A stretch of DNA of 64,000 nt from Lipingzhangella halophila (GTDB lineage Bacteria; Actinomycetota; Actinomycetes; Streptosporangiales; Streptosporangiaceae), in assembly GCF_014203805.1 (NCBI RefSeq), contig NZ_JACHJT010000002.1:620001-684000 (forward strand), written 5' to 3'. The notes beneath the pieces are model-generated. The model did not search any database and had not been told where the DNA came from. It saw nothing but the letters and a program-made list of their open reading frames with translations. Within the stretch, counting starts at the first letter, position 1; each line of letters begins with the position of its first letter. The position numbers and the translations under genes are program-made. Shown here one piece after another: positions 1-7,449 of this stretch.

Positions 1-306
1 ATATCCCCCGGCGGGCCGTGCCCACGTCCAGCCACCCCTGCGGGGTGTCCTGTGTCGGCGGAGGGTGCGGGGACGGCTGCCCAGGGGTGTGATCAGGTTC
101 GGAGTGGTGGGGGATAGACATGGCGGAAGTCAAGCACGGCTCCGGGGCGCCAGCATCTCCCCTGGTGCGGCCGATTCTGGTCGCACAGACGCCGGAGCAC
201 AGGGAACGCGGGCGAACCGCCAGACGTCGGCGGCGCCCGCTTGCTGGGACGGGGACGTACGCTTCTTGTGCCGGATGCTCACCCAATGGACGCGGCCGCG
301 CAACGG
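1..306. other. No gene recognised
   Basis: About 300 bases lie before the first recognisable gene, which ends here on the minus strand. Open frames exist on the plus strand, but their translations are arginine- and proline-rich and look like chance frames in high-GC DNA. I see no RNA gene, repeat or clear promoter. It may be the 3' flank of the minus-strand gene or carry the end of a gene outside the window. Confidence 0.5.
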
Positions 307-1554
307 TCAGTGCTCCGGGAGCAGATCCGGACGGACCGCGCGCAGCGCCTCGACAACCCGAGGCTGCCGGCGTTTGCCGGGTTTGATCGTGATGCGGGTC
401 AACGGCTCCGCGGGAGACGCCGGCGATCGTTGGGTCTCCCGGGGCACGACCGACATCCCGTTTTTCGGCACCCGGGACACCCAGTCCGGGGACCGCAGCA
501 TCAGCTCGACGGTGGGCGTGGCACGCTCGTGCCCATTCTCGGTTCTTTTGATCGCCACGCCCTCGCTGATCGTGCGCACCTCCGGCCACGGCACATACGC
601 GGTCGCGCCGGCGAACCACAGTGCCGGAGCATGCACCAGCGTGATCCCGGACGAGTCGACCGCGACCCCTTGACGGGTAAGCATCCGCGGCGCGAACCAG
701 GCCAGCACCCCCGCCATGCCCAGGGAAATCACCAGGATCTGGCTAATCTCGCCCTGCAGCGCCGCCCTGATACCCGCGGCATTGGCCGCGCCGACAAAGC
801 CAAACAGGTAGGTGAAGAGCAGAATCATCCTCCCGCGCAGGCTCACCCACTGGGGTTCGGCGCTGCCCCGCTCAGAACGCGGGCCGGCCCCGGCCGGGGC
901 GGGTGCCTCGAACAGGTCGGGACGCACACCCCGCAGCATCCGCTCAAGCTCTCCCACCTTGGCGTGCCCAGGGCTGAGGAGCACACGCGAGGATGGCGAG
1001 GCACTGCCCGACGAAGTCTCGTCCGCCGGCACGAGCTTGGCCCAGGTGGGCATCCGCACCCCGTGGTCGACGTGGTACAGCAGCACCTCTAGCGCCATCT
1101 TGCTTCCGGAGCCCACCGCCGTCCTGATGTGGCGCACGTCCCGCCACGGGATCGAGACCTTGCATTCGCGGAACCACAACATCGGACGCCGGACCAGGGT
1201 GATGCCGTACTCGTCCACATCGGCCCACTGCTGCGCCCAGCGCGGCAGCAGCACAACCAGCATCGCCACCAGCACGCACAGGGGGAGCAGCAACACTGCG
1301 ATGGCGCCGAGGTCGTAGGACTGGCCACCGACGTCGACGACGTAAGAGAGGAGGGAGTTCTGCCAGACTGACAAGGCCATCAGGGAACCTCCCCCCAGGA
1401 TGACCCACGGCACGAAACCGCGCCTGCGCGTATTCACCCGACCGCGCGGGTGCGCCGGCGGCTGCTCGACGCGCGGTTCCGGGGTGGAGGGCCCGGGTGG
1501 TGTTCCGGACTCGGGCGGGTGCTGCGGCATCGAGCCGCGCGGATCAGAAGGCAT
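307..1554 (-). CDS. Two-repeat PH-like membrane protein
   Basis: The 415-residue product has a proline-rich cytosolic N-terminus (about 1-45) followed by two copies of one plan. Each copy is a pair of hydrophobic segments (about 46-66 and 79-105; about 240-262 and 270-288) and then a soluble block. The blocks share the pattern 'GITLVRRPMLWF...IPWRDVRHI' and 'GITLVHAPALWF...VPWPEVRTI', which resembles bacterial PH (YdbS/YdbT-like) strands. Each half ends in a similar 'LRGVRPDL / LRAVRPDLLPEH' stretch, so an internal duplication is clear. It is likely an integral membrane protein of unknown role. It stands alone, with the mini-GntR gene about 170 bp upstream on the same strand. The PH assignment is by pattern only. 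Confidence 0.75.
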   Translation of the reverse strand: MPSDPRGSMPQHPPESGTPPGPSTPEPRVEQPPAHPRGRVNTRRRGFVPWVILGGGSLMALSVWQNSLLSYVVDVGGQSYDLGAIAVLLLPLCVLVAMLVVLLPRWAQQWADVDEYGITLVRRPMLWFRECKVSIPWRDVRHIRTAVGSGSKMALEVLLYHVDHGVRMPTWAKLVPADETSSGSASPSSRVLLSPGHAKVGELERMLRGVRPDLFEAPAPAGAGPRSERGSAEPQWVSLRGRMILLFTYLFGFVGAANAAGIRAALQGEISQILVISLGMAGVLAWFAPRMLTRQGVAVDSSGITLVHAPALWFAGATAYVPWPEVRTISEGVAIKRTENGHERATPTVELMLRSPDWVSRVPKNGMSVVPRETQRSPASPAEPLTRITIKPGKRRQPRVVEALRAVRPDLLPEH

Positions 1555-1725
1555 TGCGGGAGTCTACGGTTTCCCGAATCCGTTACCCAATTGTGCCAAT
1601 GCCGAATGGCTGATTCCGGCCGACTTGCGGGCTCGTCGGGCTCGGAGTAACGCCGCTGGTCAGGGAGCCCGTAAGGGGGATCTCCGGCGCTGTCCGGTCA
1701 CCCGCCAGTTGAGAGGGCCACGCCG

Positions 1726-1983
1726 CTACTCCGAACCGTCCGGCTCGGCGACGAACGTGCCCTTGCCAGGAACGGTTACCACAAGGCCGCGATCTCGAAG
1801 CTCACGGACGGCCCTGCGTGCGGTAAGGCGAGCGATGCCGTATTCCTCAGCGAGCCGCGTCTCAGCAGGAATCGGCCGGTCCGGCTGCAGCTCTCCGGAC
1901 TTGATCTTGGCCGCGACGATGTCCGCCAACTGCACGTACAGCGGTGTGGCGCTCTCGTGTTTCAACTCGTCTGCATCGCTCAC
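1726..1983 (-). CDS. Mini-GntR transcriptional regulator (cassette A)
   Basis: This 85-residue protein is almost only a GntR winged helix-turn-helix. 'PLYVQLADIVAAKIKSGEL' opens helix 1, 'PAETRLAEEYGIARLTARRAVREL' is the recognition region, and 'GLVVTVPGKGTFVAEP' is the wing. It has no effector domain. The GTG start is chosen because the paralogue at 48859-49125 starts the same way (GTG-AGC). The gene is divergent from three tiny genes, and an inverted repeat lies in between (2027-2050), so it probably represses that promoter. Small GntR proteins of this kind occur in actinomycete integrative elements (KorSA-like), but no integrase or transfer gene is seen here. Confidence 0.85.
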   Translation of the reverse strand: MSDADELKHESATPLYVQLADIVAAKIKSGELQPDRPIPAETRLAEEYGIARLTARRAVRELRDRGLVVTVPGKGTFVAEPDGSE

Positions 1984-2026
1984 ACCCCCAACATAGACAG
2001 GCGTTGACCTGCATATTCAGTTAGAT

Positions 2027-2059
2027 CCCTCTGTACTCCTATGCAGAGGGGTATATACT
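2027..2059 (+). promoter_or_regulatory. Operator and -10 of cassette A
   Basis: A perfect 7-bp inverted repeat (CCCTCTG, 2027-2033; CAGAGGG, 2044-2050; 10-bp spacer) lies just upstream of a good -10 hexamer TATACT at 2054-2059. The position fits a repressor site for the divergent mini-GntR protein, blocking transcription of the small genes that begin at 2145. No convincing -35 is visible. Confidence 0.55.
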
Positions 2060-2084
2060 GGATAAGCTCTGAGGATCACAAAGA

Positions 2085-2113
2085 CCCCGGCGGCCGCTGG
2101 CACGGCCCCGGGG
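2085..2113 (+). promoter_or_regulatory. Conserved 5'-UTR hairpin (cassette A)
   Basis: The lower stem CCCCGG/CCGGGG (2085-2090, 2108-2113), a single bulged C (2091), the upper stem GGCCG/CGGCC (2092-2096, 2103-2107) and a 6-nt loop form a compact hairpin, followed by GCGTGGCCA. The last stem base is 32 nt before the GTG at 2145. The same architecture, with compensatory changes in the upper stem and the identical spacing, recurs at 49218-49248. No T-tract follows, and the coding start lies downstream. It is therefore more likely a leader RNA element than a terminator. Confidence 0.6.
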
Positions 2114-2144
2114 CGTGGCCACCAACTACACAGGAGTTGATGAC

Positions 2145-2285
2145 GTGTCCATCCTGCCACCGCGCCAGAGCGCGCGTGTTCGCCCCTACCTTCGCGTCCT
2201 GGAACGCGCGCGGACGGTCGAGAATGACGTGTTCGACCAGTTCATCGACCTGCTTTCCCTGCTCTCCGCGGGGGTGGCCCGATGA
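2145..2285 (+). CDS. Small cassette protein A1
   Basis: This 46-residue ORF starts with GTG, with AGGAG eight bases upstream. The overlapping ATG at 2140 is out of frame, and in cassette B the equivalent ATG runs straight into a stop, which supports GTG. The protein contains 'RVRPYLRVLERARTVEN', which matches 'LVRPYVLATERQRART' in the paralogue at 49279-49548. Its stop overlaps the next start by 4 bp (ATGA). The function is unknown. Similar small genes accompany KorSA-like GntR regulators in actinomycete mobile elements, which is the basis for a guess of mobile-element ancestry. Confidence 0.65.
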   Translation: MSILPPRQSARVRPYLRVLERARTVENDVFDQFIDLLSLLSAGVAR

Positions 2286-2539
2286 CCGCCACCCTTACCC
2301 GCTGGGGGCGCTCGCCCCGGCACGCCGACGCCCATTCCGCCGCCGCTCGGCTGCAGGCCCGCAACCCGGGCCTGATCGTCTGGTTCGGCGAGACCAGCGG
2401 CACCTACCACGTGCTGGACGACGATGGGCTGCACGAACACGCGAGCCTGGACGCGGCCACGATGTTCGCCTGGTGGCGCACCAACCGTCCCCAGCCCCGG
2501 ACATACGCGCCGCGCGGTTCCCGAGGGGCGCAGCGGTGA
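2282..2539 (+). CDS. Small cassette protein A2
   Basis: The 85-residue product contains 'HADAHSAAARLQARNPGLIVWFGETSGTYHVL', which reads like a small globular alpha/beta domain, followed by 'AATMFAWWRTNRP'. The start codon overlaps the stop of the preceding gene (ATGA), and its own stop overlaps the next GTG, so the three tiny genes form one translationally coupled unit. I recognise this type only as a hypothetical protein of actinomycete small-gene clusters and assign no biochemical role. Confidence 0.65.
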   Translation: MTATLTRWGRSPRHADAHSAAARLQARNPGLIVWFGETSGTYHVLDDDGLHEHASLDAATMFAWWRTNRPQPRTYAPRGSRGAQR

Positions 2540-2583
2540 GCCCGGAGGCGCCCATGGTGGGCGAACTGGTGCGGCGTCGTTGA
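2536..2583 (+). pseudogene. 15-residue ORF, probable truncated gene A3
   Basis: A GTG overlaps the stop of the previous gene by 4 bp and opens a 15-residue frame reading 'MSPEAPMVGELVRRR'. The coupling and the start-like 'MVGELV' suggest the beginning of a longer small protein that has lost its remainder. The downstream 80 bp has no matching continuation in frame. It could instead be a genuine micro-ORF or chance. Confidence 0.3.
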
Positions 2584-2662
2584 CGCGTCGAGGACGAGCG
2601 TGCGGACACTTTCGCCACCGATCATGACCACACGGTCGTCCTCGATCCCGGCGAGGCTCGGT

Positions 2663-3607
2663 TCAGGAGGCGTCCGGCGCGAGCTCGGCCAGCACGTCGA
2701 GGGCGTAGTCAGTGGTGGCCTCGGGGTCGGCGTCGGGGCCGCCGATCGCGGGGTCGAAGTTCAGTTCCAGGAACAGCTCGTCGATGCCCGCATCGCGGTA
2801 GCGGGCGATGTCGTCCCGGATCTCGCCGAGCGTTCCGAACAGCGGGCGCCGGTCGGCCCCCTGCGGCTCCGAGAACACCTGGACCGCCCCGCGGCTGGCC
2901 ACCCGGGCCTGCGAAACGTCCCGGCCCGCGTCCCGGTAGGCCGATTCCAGGCCGTCGAGAACCCTGCGCACCGCGGGCAGTGGGAGGTTGCCGCCGACGA
3001 ACCCGTCGCCGAGTGCGGCGGCGCGCCGCATCGCCTTCTTCCCGTAGCCGCCGATCAGCAGCGGGGGTGACGGCCGCTGGAGCGGCTTGGGCTCGACACG
3101 CGACGCCGGTATGTCGTAGAACTCGCCGTGGAACTCGACCACATCGTCGCTCAACACGCGCCGCAGGCACCGCACGAACTCGTCCATGCGCGCGCCGCGC
3201 CGGGCGAACGGCACGCCCACCGCCTCGTACTCGTCCTTGGACCAGCCCAGCCCCAGGCCGACAGCGAGGCGGCCCCCGGCGACCTGGTCCAGGGTGGCGA
3301 GCTGCTTGCCCAGGAGCAACGGCGGATAGTAGGGCGCCACGAGCACCGCGGTCCCGAGCCCGATGGTGGACGTGGACGCCGCCACGTGCGCGAGCGTGAC
3401 GATCGGATCCTGGGTGATCTCGAAGGTCGCCGGCCACGGCTGCCCGGCCAGCGGCGGGTAGTCGTTCTGCGGTTCGACCGGACGCATTAGACGCTGCAGC
3501 GTCCACAGCCGGTGGTAGCCGAGCCGCTCGGCGGCCTGCGCGATCCGCACCTGGTTGTGCGGGGTAGCCCAGGAGCCGGAGCACGGTAGTGAGAACCCGA
3601 GTTCCAT
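2663..3607 (-). CDS. LLM class F420-dependent oxidoreductase
   Basis: The 314-residue protein has the luciferase-like monooxygenase barrel: 'MELGFSLPCSGSWATP' strand 1, 'IGLGTAVLVAPYYPPLLLGKQLATLDQVAGGRLAVGLGLGWS' in the centre, and 'PPLLIGGYGKKAMRRAAALGDGFV' as the cofactor-binding strand region. Members of this group mostly use F420 and reduce or oxidise small metabolites; the substrate cannot be told. An ATG start with a GAGGAAGG ribosome site about 7 nt upstream is convincing. The gene sits downstream of the symporter gene on the same strand, but a strong hairpin at 3646-3682 lies between them, so it is probably transcribed separately or attenuated. Confidence 0.85.
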   Translation of the reverse strand: MELGFSLPCSGSWATPHNQVRIAQAAERLGYHRLWTLQRLMRPVEPQNDYPPLAGQPWPATFEITQDPIVTLAHVAASTSTIGLGTAVLVAPYYPPLLLGKQLATLDQVAGGRLAVGLGLGWSKDEYEAVGVPFARRGARMDEFVRCLRRVLSDDVVEFHGEFYDIPASRVEPKPLQRPSPPLLIGGYGKKAMRRAAALGDGFVGGNLPLPAVRRVLDGLESAYRDAGRDVSQARVASRGAVQVFSEPQGADRRPLFGTLGEIRDDIARYRDAGIDELFLELNFDPAIGGPDADPEATTDYALDVLAELAPDAS

Positions 3608-3645
3608 GGTCGGCCTTCCTCGTTGTCGGTGGCTCGCGGGGACCG

Positions 3646-3682
3646 TCGCGCGGCCGGCCCGCTATGCGGGCCGGCCGCGCGA
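3646..3682 (-). terminator. Perfect 17-bp stem hairpin
   Basis: Arms 3646-3662 and 3666-3682 are exact reverse complements (17 bp, all G/C except the ends) around a TAT loop. It lies 24 bp after the symporter stop and before the LLM gene on the same strand. No U-tract follows. Actinomycete terminators often lack one, so terminator or attenuator is the likely role. Confidence 0.7.
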
Positions 3683-3705
3683 TCCGGGGGACGTACCAGT
3701 GTTTC

Positions 3706-5037
3706 CTAGGACTGCTTGTCGACGTTGAACTCGACGTCGCGCGTCTCCGGGCCGATCGCCGCACCAATGACGACCAGGATCCCGCCGACCACCAGCAGCG
3801 GCAGCACGGTCAGGTCGAAGGGCATGAACCGGTCAAGCTGGGACTGGTAGAAGGCGTAGAACGAGGGCGGGATGACCGCCAGGCTGTATCCGAGGCCGAA
3901 CCCGGAGGCCCGGACACCGGTCTGGAACCGCTCGTTGATGTAGGTCGTCGCCAGGCCCCAGAACCAGACGATGACCAGCACTATCGCGGTCACCAGCGCG
4001 ATGAGCAGCACCGTGCTGTCCGGCGGCGAGGTGAGCAGCACGTAGTACAACGGGGTCCCGATGATGGCCGCCGCGGCTCCGCTGACCATCAGGAACGGCC
4101 TGCGCCCGGTCTTCTGGCTGACGACCCCGGCCGCGACGTACCCGCCGGCGAGCACCAGATAGGCGACCCCCAGCAGCGCGTTGGACTCGGTGCCGGACAG
4201 GCCGACCGGGTCGGCGAGCAGCCCGGGCATGATCGCGGAGACCGTGTTGAGGCTCAGCCAGAAGCCGCTCATGAGGACGAAGACCTGCAGGAAGCTCTTC
4301 AGGCTGTCGCCGGAGAAAAGGGTCTTCAGCGGGGACTTGGTACCGCCACTGGCGCGGAACAGCTCGGACTCGTCGACGTTCTTGGCGTACCAGACGACGT
4401 AGATGAGGGAGATGAGGCCGCCGATGACGAACGGGATGCGCCAACCCCACTGCACGTACGCCGAGTCGATACCGCCCACGGGCGCGATCTGCTGCGTCAG
4501 CAACGTGATAACCGAGATCGCGACGAACGCGAGCGGGAACCCGACCATGATGTAGGCGCCCCAGTAGCCGCGCTTCTGGCGCGGCAGGTACTCCATGGCC
4601 AGCGGGCTCGACGCGGAGTAGGAACCGCCGACGAAGACGCCGTCGATGAAGCGCAGGACGATGAACAGGATGACGGCGGAAATGCCCCACTCGTAGTAAC
4701 CGGGCAGCGCGGCCATCAGGAAGCTCATCGTGCCGAACCCGCTGACGGCGATCAGGTTGGTGCGCTTGCGGCCGACACGGTCGGCGTACCGCCCGAAGAG
4801 GAGCGCGCCCACCGGGCGGCCGAGCAGCGTCGCCACGAAGATCAGCGACCCGACGATCGCCGCGGTCGGCTTGGGCATGGTCGGCGCCACGAAGTAGGCC
4901 ATTGCCGCGCTGAGGGCGACCACGGGCAGGTAGATGTCGTACATGTCGAGGAAGAACCCGACGAACGCCCCGCGGACAGCTCTCTTGGCTCGGGGGTCGA
5001 GAGGTTGCGCGTGGTCAACCTGGTCTGCGGTTGCCAT
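3706..5037 (-). CDS. MFS metabolite:proton symporter (MHS type)
   Basis: The 443-residue protein has twelve predicted membrane helices. The loop 2-3 signature is 'GRYADRVGRKRTNLIA', and a second half-signature is 'SQKTGRRPFLMVS'. 'DMYDIYLPVVALSAAM' in helix 1 and the acidic/arginine pattern fit the sugar/metabolite:H+ symporter (MHS) group, which includes carriers of organic and aromatic acids. It is divergent from the acyl-CoA operon starting at 5396, with a shared 360-bp promoter region, which suggests it imports the acid that operon degrades (inference). The start has GGAGG five bases upstream. Confidence 0.85.
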   Translation of the reverse strand: MATADQVDHAQPLDPRAKRAVRGAFVGFFLDMYDIYLPVVALSAAMAYFVAPTMPKPTAAIVGSLIFVATLLGRPVGALLFGRYADRVGRKRTNLIAVSGFGTMSFLMAALPGYYEWGISAVILFIVLRFIDGVFVGGSYSASSPLAMEYLPRQKRGYWGAYIMVGFPLAFVAISVITLLTQQIAPVGGIDSAYVQWGWRIPFVIGGLISLIYVVWYAKNVDESELFRASGGTKSPLKTLFSGDSLKSFLQVFVLMSGFWLSLNTVSAIMPGLLADPVGLSGTESNALLGVAYLVLAGGYVAAGVVSQKTGRRPFLMVSGAAAAIIGTPLYYVLLTSPPDSTVLLIALVTAIVLVIVWFWGLATTYINERFQTGVRASGFGLGYSLAVIPPSFYAFYQSQLDRFMPFDLTVLPLLVVGGILVVIGAAIGPETRDVEFNVDKQS

Positions 5038-5314
5038 GGTGGCCTCCGGAAGATCGTTGAGGGCCCGGAAGGGCCGGATGCGGCTGAGGGTCTCGCGTTG
5101 GCGCAGCGTTGCGGAGTGGCTGTTGGTTGCTCCGGTGCGCCCGGGTGCCGATCAACGCTCGGCTCACTGCTGACGGAGGTGGTGTGCGGGGTGTTCCGCC
5201 GCCGGCGGTGGCGGCGCTGGGCCGCGCTGCCGCCGTTCGCTGAACACACGTGAGACACGTCCGGGTTCACGTCTCGTGCGTCGCGGTGTTTCGTCCACCG
5301 CGAGATGAGCAGTC

Positions 5315-5363
5315 TAGTGGATACAGCCTTGTATTGACAGTGTTGATTAATGTCCACTATTTT
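5315..5363 (+). promoter_or_regulatory. Promoter and inverted repeat of the acyl-CoA operon
   Basis: TTGACA at 5334-5339 and TATTTT at 5358-5363, with an 18-bp spacer, form a sigma70-type promoter in an unusually AT-rich stretch. The arms TAGTGGA (5315-5321) and TCCACTA (5353-5359) flank it and could be an operator. The transcription start would fall near 5370, which argues for the downstream GTG (5396) rather than the ATG at 5369 as the start of the first gene. Confidence 0.55.
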
Positions 5364-5395
5364 CCATCATGTATTCACGAGGGAGAGGGGACCAG

Positions 5396-6643
5396 GTGAC
5401 CGCCGCTGTGTCCGACGAAACGGGACGAGGACCGCTCACCGGCGTCCGGGTCGTTGACCTGACCACCTCGTACGCCGGCCCCACCGCGGCGATGTACCTC
5501 GCCGACCTGGGAGCCGACGTCGTCAAGGTGGAACGTCCCGGTCGAGGCGACGACACCCGGGAGTGGGCACCGCCCGACGTCAACGGGACGGCGGCGTGGT
5601 TCGCCTCGGCCAACCGCAATAAGCGCAGCATCGTCATCGACCTGCGATCCGAGGGCGGCAAAACGGCACTGCTGTCCCTCCTCGACCGGGCGGACGTCTT
5701 CCTGGTGAACCTGAACCCGGGCAAGCTCGCGTCCCTCGGTCTGGAACCGGAGACGCTGCACGAGCGCAACCCCGCGCTCGTCTACTGCGCGATGTCGGGG
5801 TTCGGGCTCACCGGCCCGGACTGGGACCTGCCCGGCTACGACCTCGTCGCGCAGGCGCGCTCGGGCCTGATGAGCGTCACGGGCGAGCCGGGTGGAACAC
5901 CGCAGCGGGTGTCGACCGCGCTCTCCGACGTGGTCAGCGGGATGGCGGCCGCGCTGGCCGTCTCCGCGGCGACGGTGCGCCAGCGGCAGTCGGGCGAGGG
6001 CGACGTCGTGGACGTCTCGCTGCTCGACACCGACCTCGCGCTGATGGCCCCGCGGATCTCCGCCTACCTCGCGGGCGATCCGGAGCCCCGACCGAGCGGC
6101 GGGACCGACTCCGTCCTCGCGATCTACCAGTCGTTCGCCACCGCCAACGAGAACATCGTGATCGCCGTGGGCAACGACGCGATCTGGCAGCGCATGTGCA
6201 CCGCCCTCGACCTGGGCGACCTGGCCACGGCCCCGGAGCTCGCGGACAACGCGGGCCGCCGGGCGCACCGGGAGCGGATAGTGGCCGCCATGACACAACG
6301 CCTCCGCTGCCACCCCGCCGAGGTGTGGTTACGCGTGCTGCGAGAAGCGCGGGTGCCCTGCGCCCCGGTACAGTCACTTTCCCAGGTCATCGCGGACCCG
6401 CAGGTCAACGCCCGCGACGGGCTGCTGCCGCTGAAGGGCAAGGGAGAGGGGTTGGTCGGCGTGCACAGCCCGTTCCGCCTCGGCTCGCTTCCCCAGCCAC
6501 CCAATGGGCCGGTGCCCGATCTCGGCGGTGACACGGTCGAGATCCTGCGCGAGGCCGGCTACCCCGATGGCGAGATCGAAGCGCTTCTCGCGCGGGGCGC
6601 GGTCGAGGCCGCCGACCACACGGACGTCACTGGAGCGGCATGA
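5396..6643 (+). CDS. CaiB/BaiF family CoA transferase
   Basis: The 415-residue product shows the class III CoA-transferase fold. 'LTGVRVVDLTTSYAGPTAAMYLADLGADVVKVERPGRGDDTREW' is the N-terminal Rossmann region, and the 'NRNKRSIVIDLRSEGGK' and 'GFGLTGPDWDLPGYDLVAQARSG' segments follow; the latter carries the catalytic-aspartate region. Family members move CoA between acids (formyl-CoA, carnitine, bile acids). The GTG at 5396 is preferred over the ATG at 5369 because GGGAGAGGGG lies 6 nt upstream and the predicted transcript begins near 5370. It is the first gene of an eight-gene operon with 4-bp overlaps and probably activates the acid substrate. Confidence 0.85.
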   Translation: MTAAVSDETGRGPLTGVRVVDLTTSYAGPTAAMYLADLGADVVKVERPGRGDDTREWAPPDVNGTAAWFASANRNKRSIVIDLRSEGGKTALLSLLDRADVFLVNLNPGKLASLGLEPETLHERNPALVYCAMSGFGLTGPDWDLPGYDLVAQARSGLMSVTGEPGGTPQRVSTALSDVVSGMAAALAVSAATVRQRQSGEGDVVDVSLLDTDLALMAPRISAYLAGDPEPRPSGGTDSVLAIYQSFATANENIVIAVGNDAIWQRMCTALDLGDLATAPELADNAGRRAHRERIVAAMTQRLRCHPAEVWLRVLREARVPCAPVQSLSQVIADPQVNARDGLLPLKGKGEGLVGVHSPFRLGSLPQPPNGPVPDLGGDTVEILREAGYPDGEIEALLARGAVEAADHTDVTGAA

Positions 6644-7449
6644 TGAGCGCGAACCCATCCCTGACCGTCGAGGACGGCCCGGTCACGCTGCTGCGGCTGG
6701 AGCGCCCCGACGTGCACAACGCCCTGAACTCCGACCTGCTGGGCGAGCTGGACACCGCTGTCGCCCGCACCGCGGCGTCCGGCACCGCCCGCGCCATCGT
6801 CATCACCGGTTCCGGCGACCGCGCGTTCAGCGCCGGCGCCGACCTCGGCGAACTCACCGGCCTGGACGCCTCCGAGGCCCACGCGCGGCTCACGCGCGGC
6901 CAGCAGGTACTGAACCGGATCGCCACCTGCCCCCTCCCCGTCATCGCCGCGGTCAACGGGACCGCCCTCGGCGGCGGCTTCGAGCTGGTGCTGGCGGCGA
7001 CCTTCCCGGTCCTGGCGCAGAACGCCAAACTGGGCCTGCCGGAGGCCGGGCTCGGACTCATCCCCGGCTACGGCGGCACGCAGCGGCTCGTCCGCTCGGT
7101 CGGTCCGCAGGTCGCCACGCACGCGATGCTCACCGGGACCCGGTTGACCGCCGACCGGGCCTACGAACTCGGGCTCACGCCGGTCCCGCCCGTAGCCGCG
7201 GACGAGGTCGTCACCACGGCGCTGGAGACCGCCCGCGACCTCACCACCCGCGGACCCGCCGCCATCCAGTCCATCCTCAGCGCCGTACGCTCCAGCGCCG
7301 ACGCCCCGACCGAGACCGGACTCCGGCTGGAGAGCGCGCTCGCCGCGCTGGCAACCGGCAGCCCCGAGGCCGCCGAAGGGATCGCCGCCTTCCGGGAGAA
7401 GCGCACTCCCGTGTTCGGCGACGCCGCACAACCGCGGGAGGAGACGTGA
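6640..7449 (+). CDS. Enoyl-CoA hydratase (crotonase, BadK-like role)
   Basis: The 269-residue crotonase keeps both catalytic glutamates in context: 'GTALGGGFELVLAA' and 'LGLPEAGLGLIPGYGGTQRL'. The oxyanion glycines 'FSAGADLGEL' and 'ALGGGF' are also present. A true 2-enoyl-CoA hydratase is therefore expected, adding water to the product of the acyl-CoA dehydrogenase. It overlaps both neighbours by 4 bp. In the proposed alicyclic route it would hydrate a cyclic 1-ene-carboxyl-CoA; a linear enoyl-CoA substrate cannot be excluded from sequence alone. Confidence 0.9.
   Translation: MMSANPSLTVEDGPVTLLRLERPDVHNALNSDLLGELDTAVARTAASGTARAIVITGSGDRAFSAGADLGELTGLDASEAHARLTRGQQVLNRIATCPLPVIAAVNGTALGGGFELVLAATFPVLAQNAKLGLPEAGLGLIPGYGGTQRLVRSVGPQVATHAMLTGTRLTADRAYELGLTPVPPVAADEVVTTALETARDLTTRGPAAIQSILSAVRSSADAPTETGLRLESALAALATGSPEAAEGIAAFREKRTPVFGDAAQPREET

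Noticed and set aside
3589-5253. A 554-codon open frame on the plus strand opposite the MFS gene
   Set aside because: The translation is Arg/Asp/Gln/Gly-rich without any domain, and the minus-strand MFS protein is clear. It is an antisense shadow of high-GC codon bias.
5369-5395. ATG 5369 as start of the CoA-transferase gene
   Set aside because: No ribosome site upstream and it coincides with the predicted transcription start; GTG 5396 has a strong GGGAGAGGGG site.
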